A stretch of DNA of 64,000 bases from NCBI RefSeq assembly GCF_002165255.2, contig NZ_CP028561.1, positions 2,728,001-2,792,000 of the forward strand. Direction: 5' to 3'. The stretch's first letter is position 1. Each line of letters starts with the position of its first letter. The position numbers were made by a program, and so were the translations under genes. This DNA comes from Acinetobacter sp. WCHA45 (GTDB lineage Bacteria > Pseudomonadota > Gammaproteobacteria > Pseudomonadales > Moraxellaceae). This document shows, one piece after another, positions 63,465 to 64,000 of the stretch. The notes beneath the pieces were generated by a model. It searched no databases. It was not told where the DNA came from and saw only the letters and a program-made list of their open reading frames with translations.

Positions 63465-64000
63465 TCAATACTTTTTCCAAATCACACGATTGACATAGTC
63501 TGTATAACTCATAATGATACGAACAACCTTATCACTCACATTTGGCATACTGTAGTCTTCCACCAAACGCAATTGACGCTCTTCACCACGTGCCTGTGAC
63601 TCTAAAATTTCTAAACCTTGCAAAATTCGTTCAGCGGTTAACCCCACCATCATAACTGCTGCTTCTTCCATACCTTCTGGACGTTCATGCGCTTGACGTA
63701 AATTCAATGCAGGGAAATTCATAATAGAAGATTCTTCATTGATCGTACCGCTATCAGATAATGCTGCTTTTGCTGAAAGTTGTAATTTATTATAGTCACT
63801 AAAACCAAGTGGCTTTAGTAATTGAATCAATGGATGGAACTCAATATTGAGCTGTTCAATACGTTTACGAGTTCTAGGATGTGTAGAAACAATGACAGGG
63901 AACTGATATTTTTCAGCCACTGCATTTAACATAGCGACAAGATCTAGGAAGTTTTGATCAGAGTTAATATTCTCTTCACGATGCGCACTCACAATAAAGT
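63465..64000 (-). CDS. fnlC: UDP-HexNAc 2-epimerase, FnlC-like, 5' part outside window
   Basis: C-terminal 178 residues, open to the right edge (FIVSAHREENINSDQNFLDL...). WecB-type epimerase motifs: SAHREEN, STHPRTRKRIE, LSDSGTINEESSIMNFPALN and RQAHERPEG. The match with FnlC/WbjD (last step to UDP-L-FucNAc) is favoured over WecB by the adjacent WbuB-like transferase and by the C-terminal tail. fnlA and fnlB are expected just beyond the window. Confidence 0.85.
   Translation of the reverse strand, partial: FIVSAHREENINSDQNFLDLVAMLNAVAEKYQFPVIVSTHPRTRKRIEQLNIEFHPLIQLLKPLGFSDYNKLQLSAKAALSDSGTINEESSIMNFPALNLRQAHERPEGMEEAAVMMVGLTAERILQGLEILESQARGEERQLRLVEDYSMPNVSDKVVRIIMSYTDYVNRVIWKKY

Noticed and set aside
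1..64000. tRNA or rRNA genes
   Set aside because: No TTCRA-type T-arm with matching acceptor stem and no rRNA sequence was seen on either strand.

Overview
The window is a chromosomal segment of an Acinetobacter species. Evidence: low G+C; the right-hand part is the 3' end of a capsule/surface polysaccharide (K) locus in the typical Acinetobacter order galU-ugd-gpi-galE-pgm; next come an aromatic aminotransferase and a GntR-prpB-prpC-acnD methylcitrate operon, then further left a D-alanine catabolic cluster (dadA-alr-ridA-cycA with a divergent Lrp-type regulator). A perfect 16-bp parS site beside the aminotransferase fits an origin-proximal position.

Layout. 1-7.1 kb: a type I-F CRISPR-Cas operon on the minus strand (cas1, cas2-3, csy1, start of csy2); csy3, cas6f and any ordinary array would lie beyond the left edge. 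The 406-bp gap between cas2-3 and csy1 is the most interesting sequence here. It holds, on the plus strand, a minimal CRISPR-like unit (one degenerate repeat, a 20-nt guide, one canonical I-F repeat). The guide matches 17 of 20 bases of a CC-PAM site about 120 bp away. That site covers the likely promoter of a 10-codon minus-strand mini-ORF with a strong ribosome binding site, tandem AGA-AGG arginine codons and a perfect hairpin. This is the architecture of a CreTA module: an RNA toxin repressed by the CRISPR effector through a crRNA-like antitoxin, so that loss or inhibition of the effector releases the toxin.

7.2-32.5 kb: accessory DNA. It carries an HNH nuclease/methyltransferase pair, a frameshifted hipA remnant, a SWIM/SNF2 helicase, yefM-yoeB, a graveyard of IS5-type remnants, two decayed IS3-family copies flanking a lipoprotein gene and a truncated trypsin-like protease gene (the second copy broken by an IS110 element whose transposase has an in-frame stop), a RelB/RelE pair, a TerC/CBS membrane protein, an IS630 remnant, a tightly overlapping three-gene cassette with two very large tyrosine recombinases, and hipBA with a probable frameshift in hipB.

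32.8-52.9 kb: mostly core genes (D-alanine catabolism, RraB, RluA, EamA transporter, DUF4126, a 47-residue zinc ribbon protein missed by size filters, methylcitrate cycle, aminotransferase, phosphohexomutase). An ATPase/PIN-nuclease pair is inserted beside acnD. Three near-identical palindromes (ATTGTCGACAAT type) link the GntR regulator to its own operon and to the divergent aminotransferase gene. A 226-nt structured RNA candidate lies at 39982-40207.

53.0-64.0 kb: polysaccharide genes, all on the minus strand: the end of a UDP-2-epimerase gene (fnlC-like), an L-FucNAc-type glycosyltransferase, a WbpV-like reductase, a WbpL/ItrB-type initiating transferase, a NeuD-like acetyltransferase, a WbpM/FlaA1-like 4,6-dehydratase, then galU, ugd, gpi and galE. 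Together they suggest a repeat unit started by an N-acetylated 6-deoxyhexosamine (D-FucNAc or D-QuiNAc type) and containing L-FucNAc.
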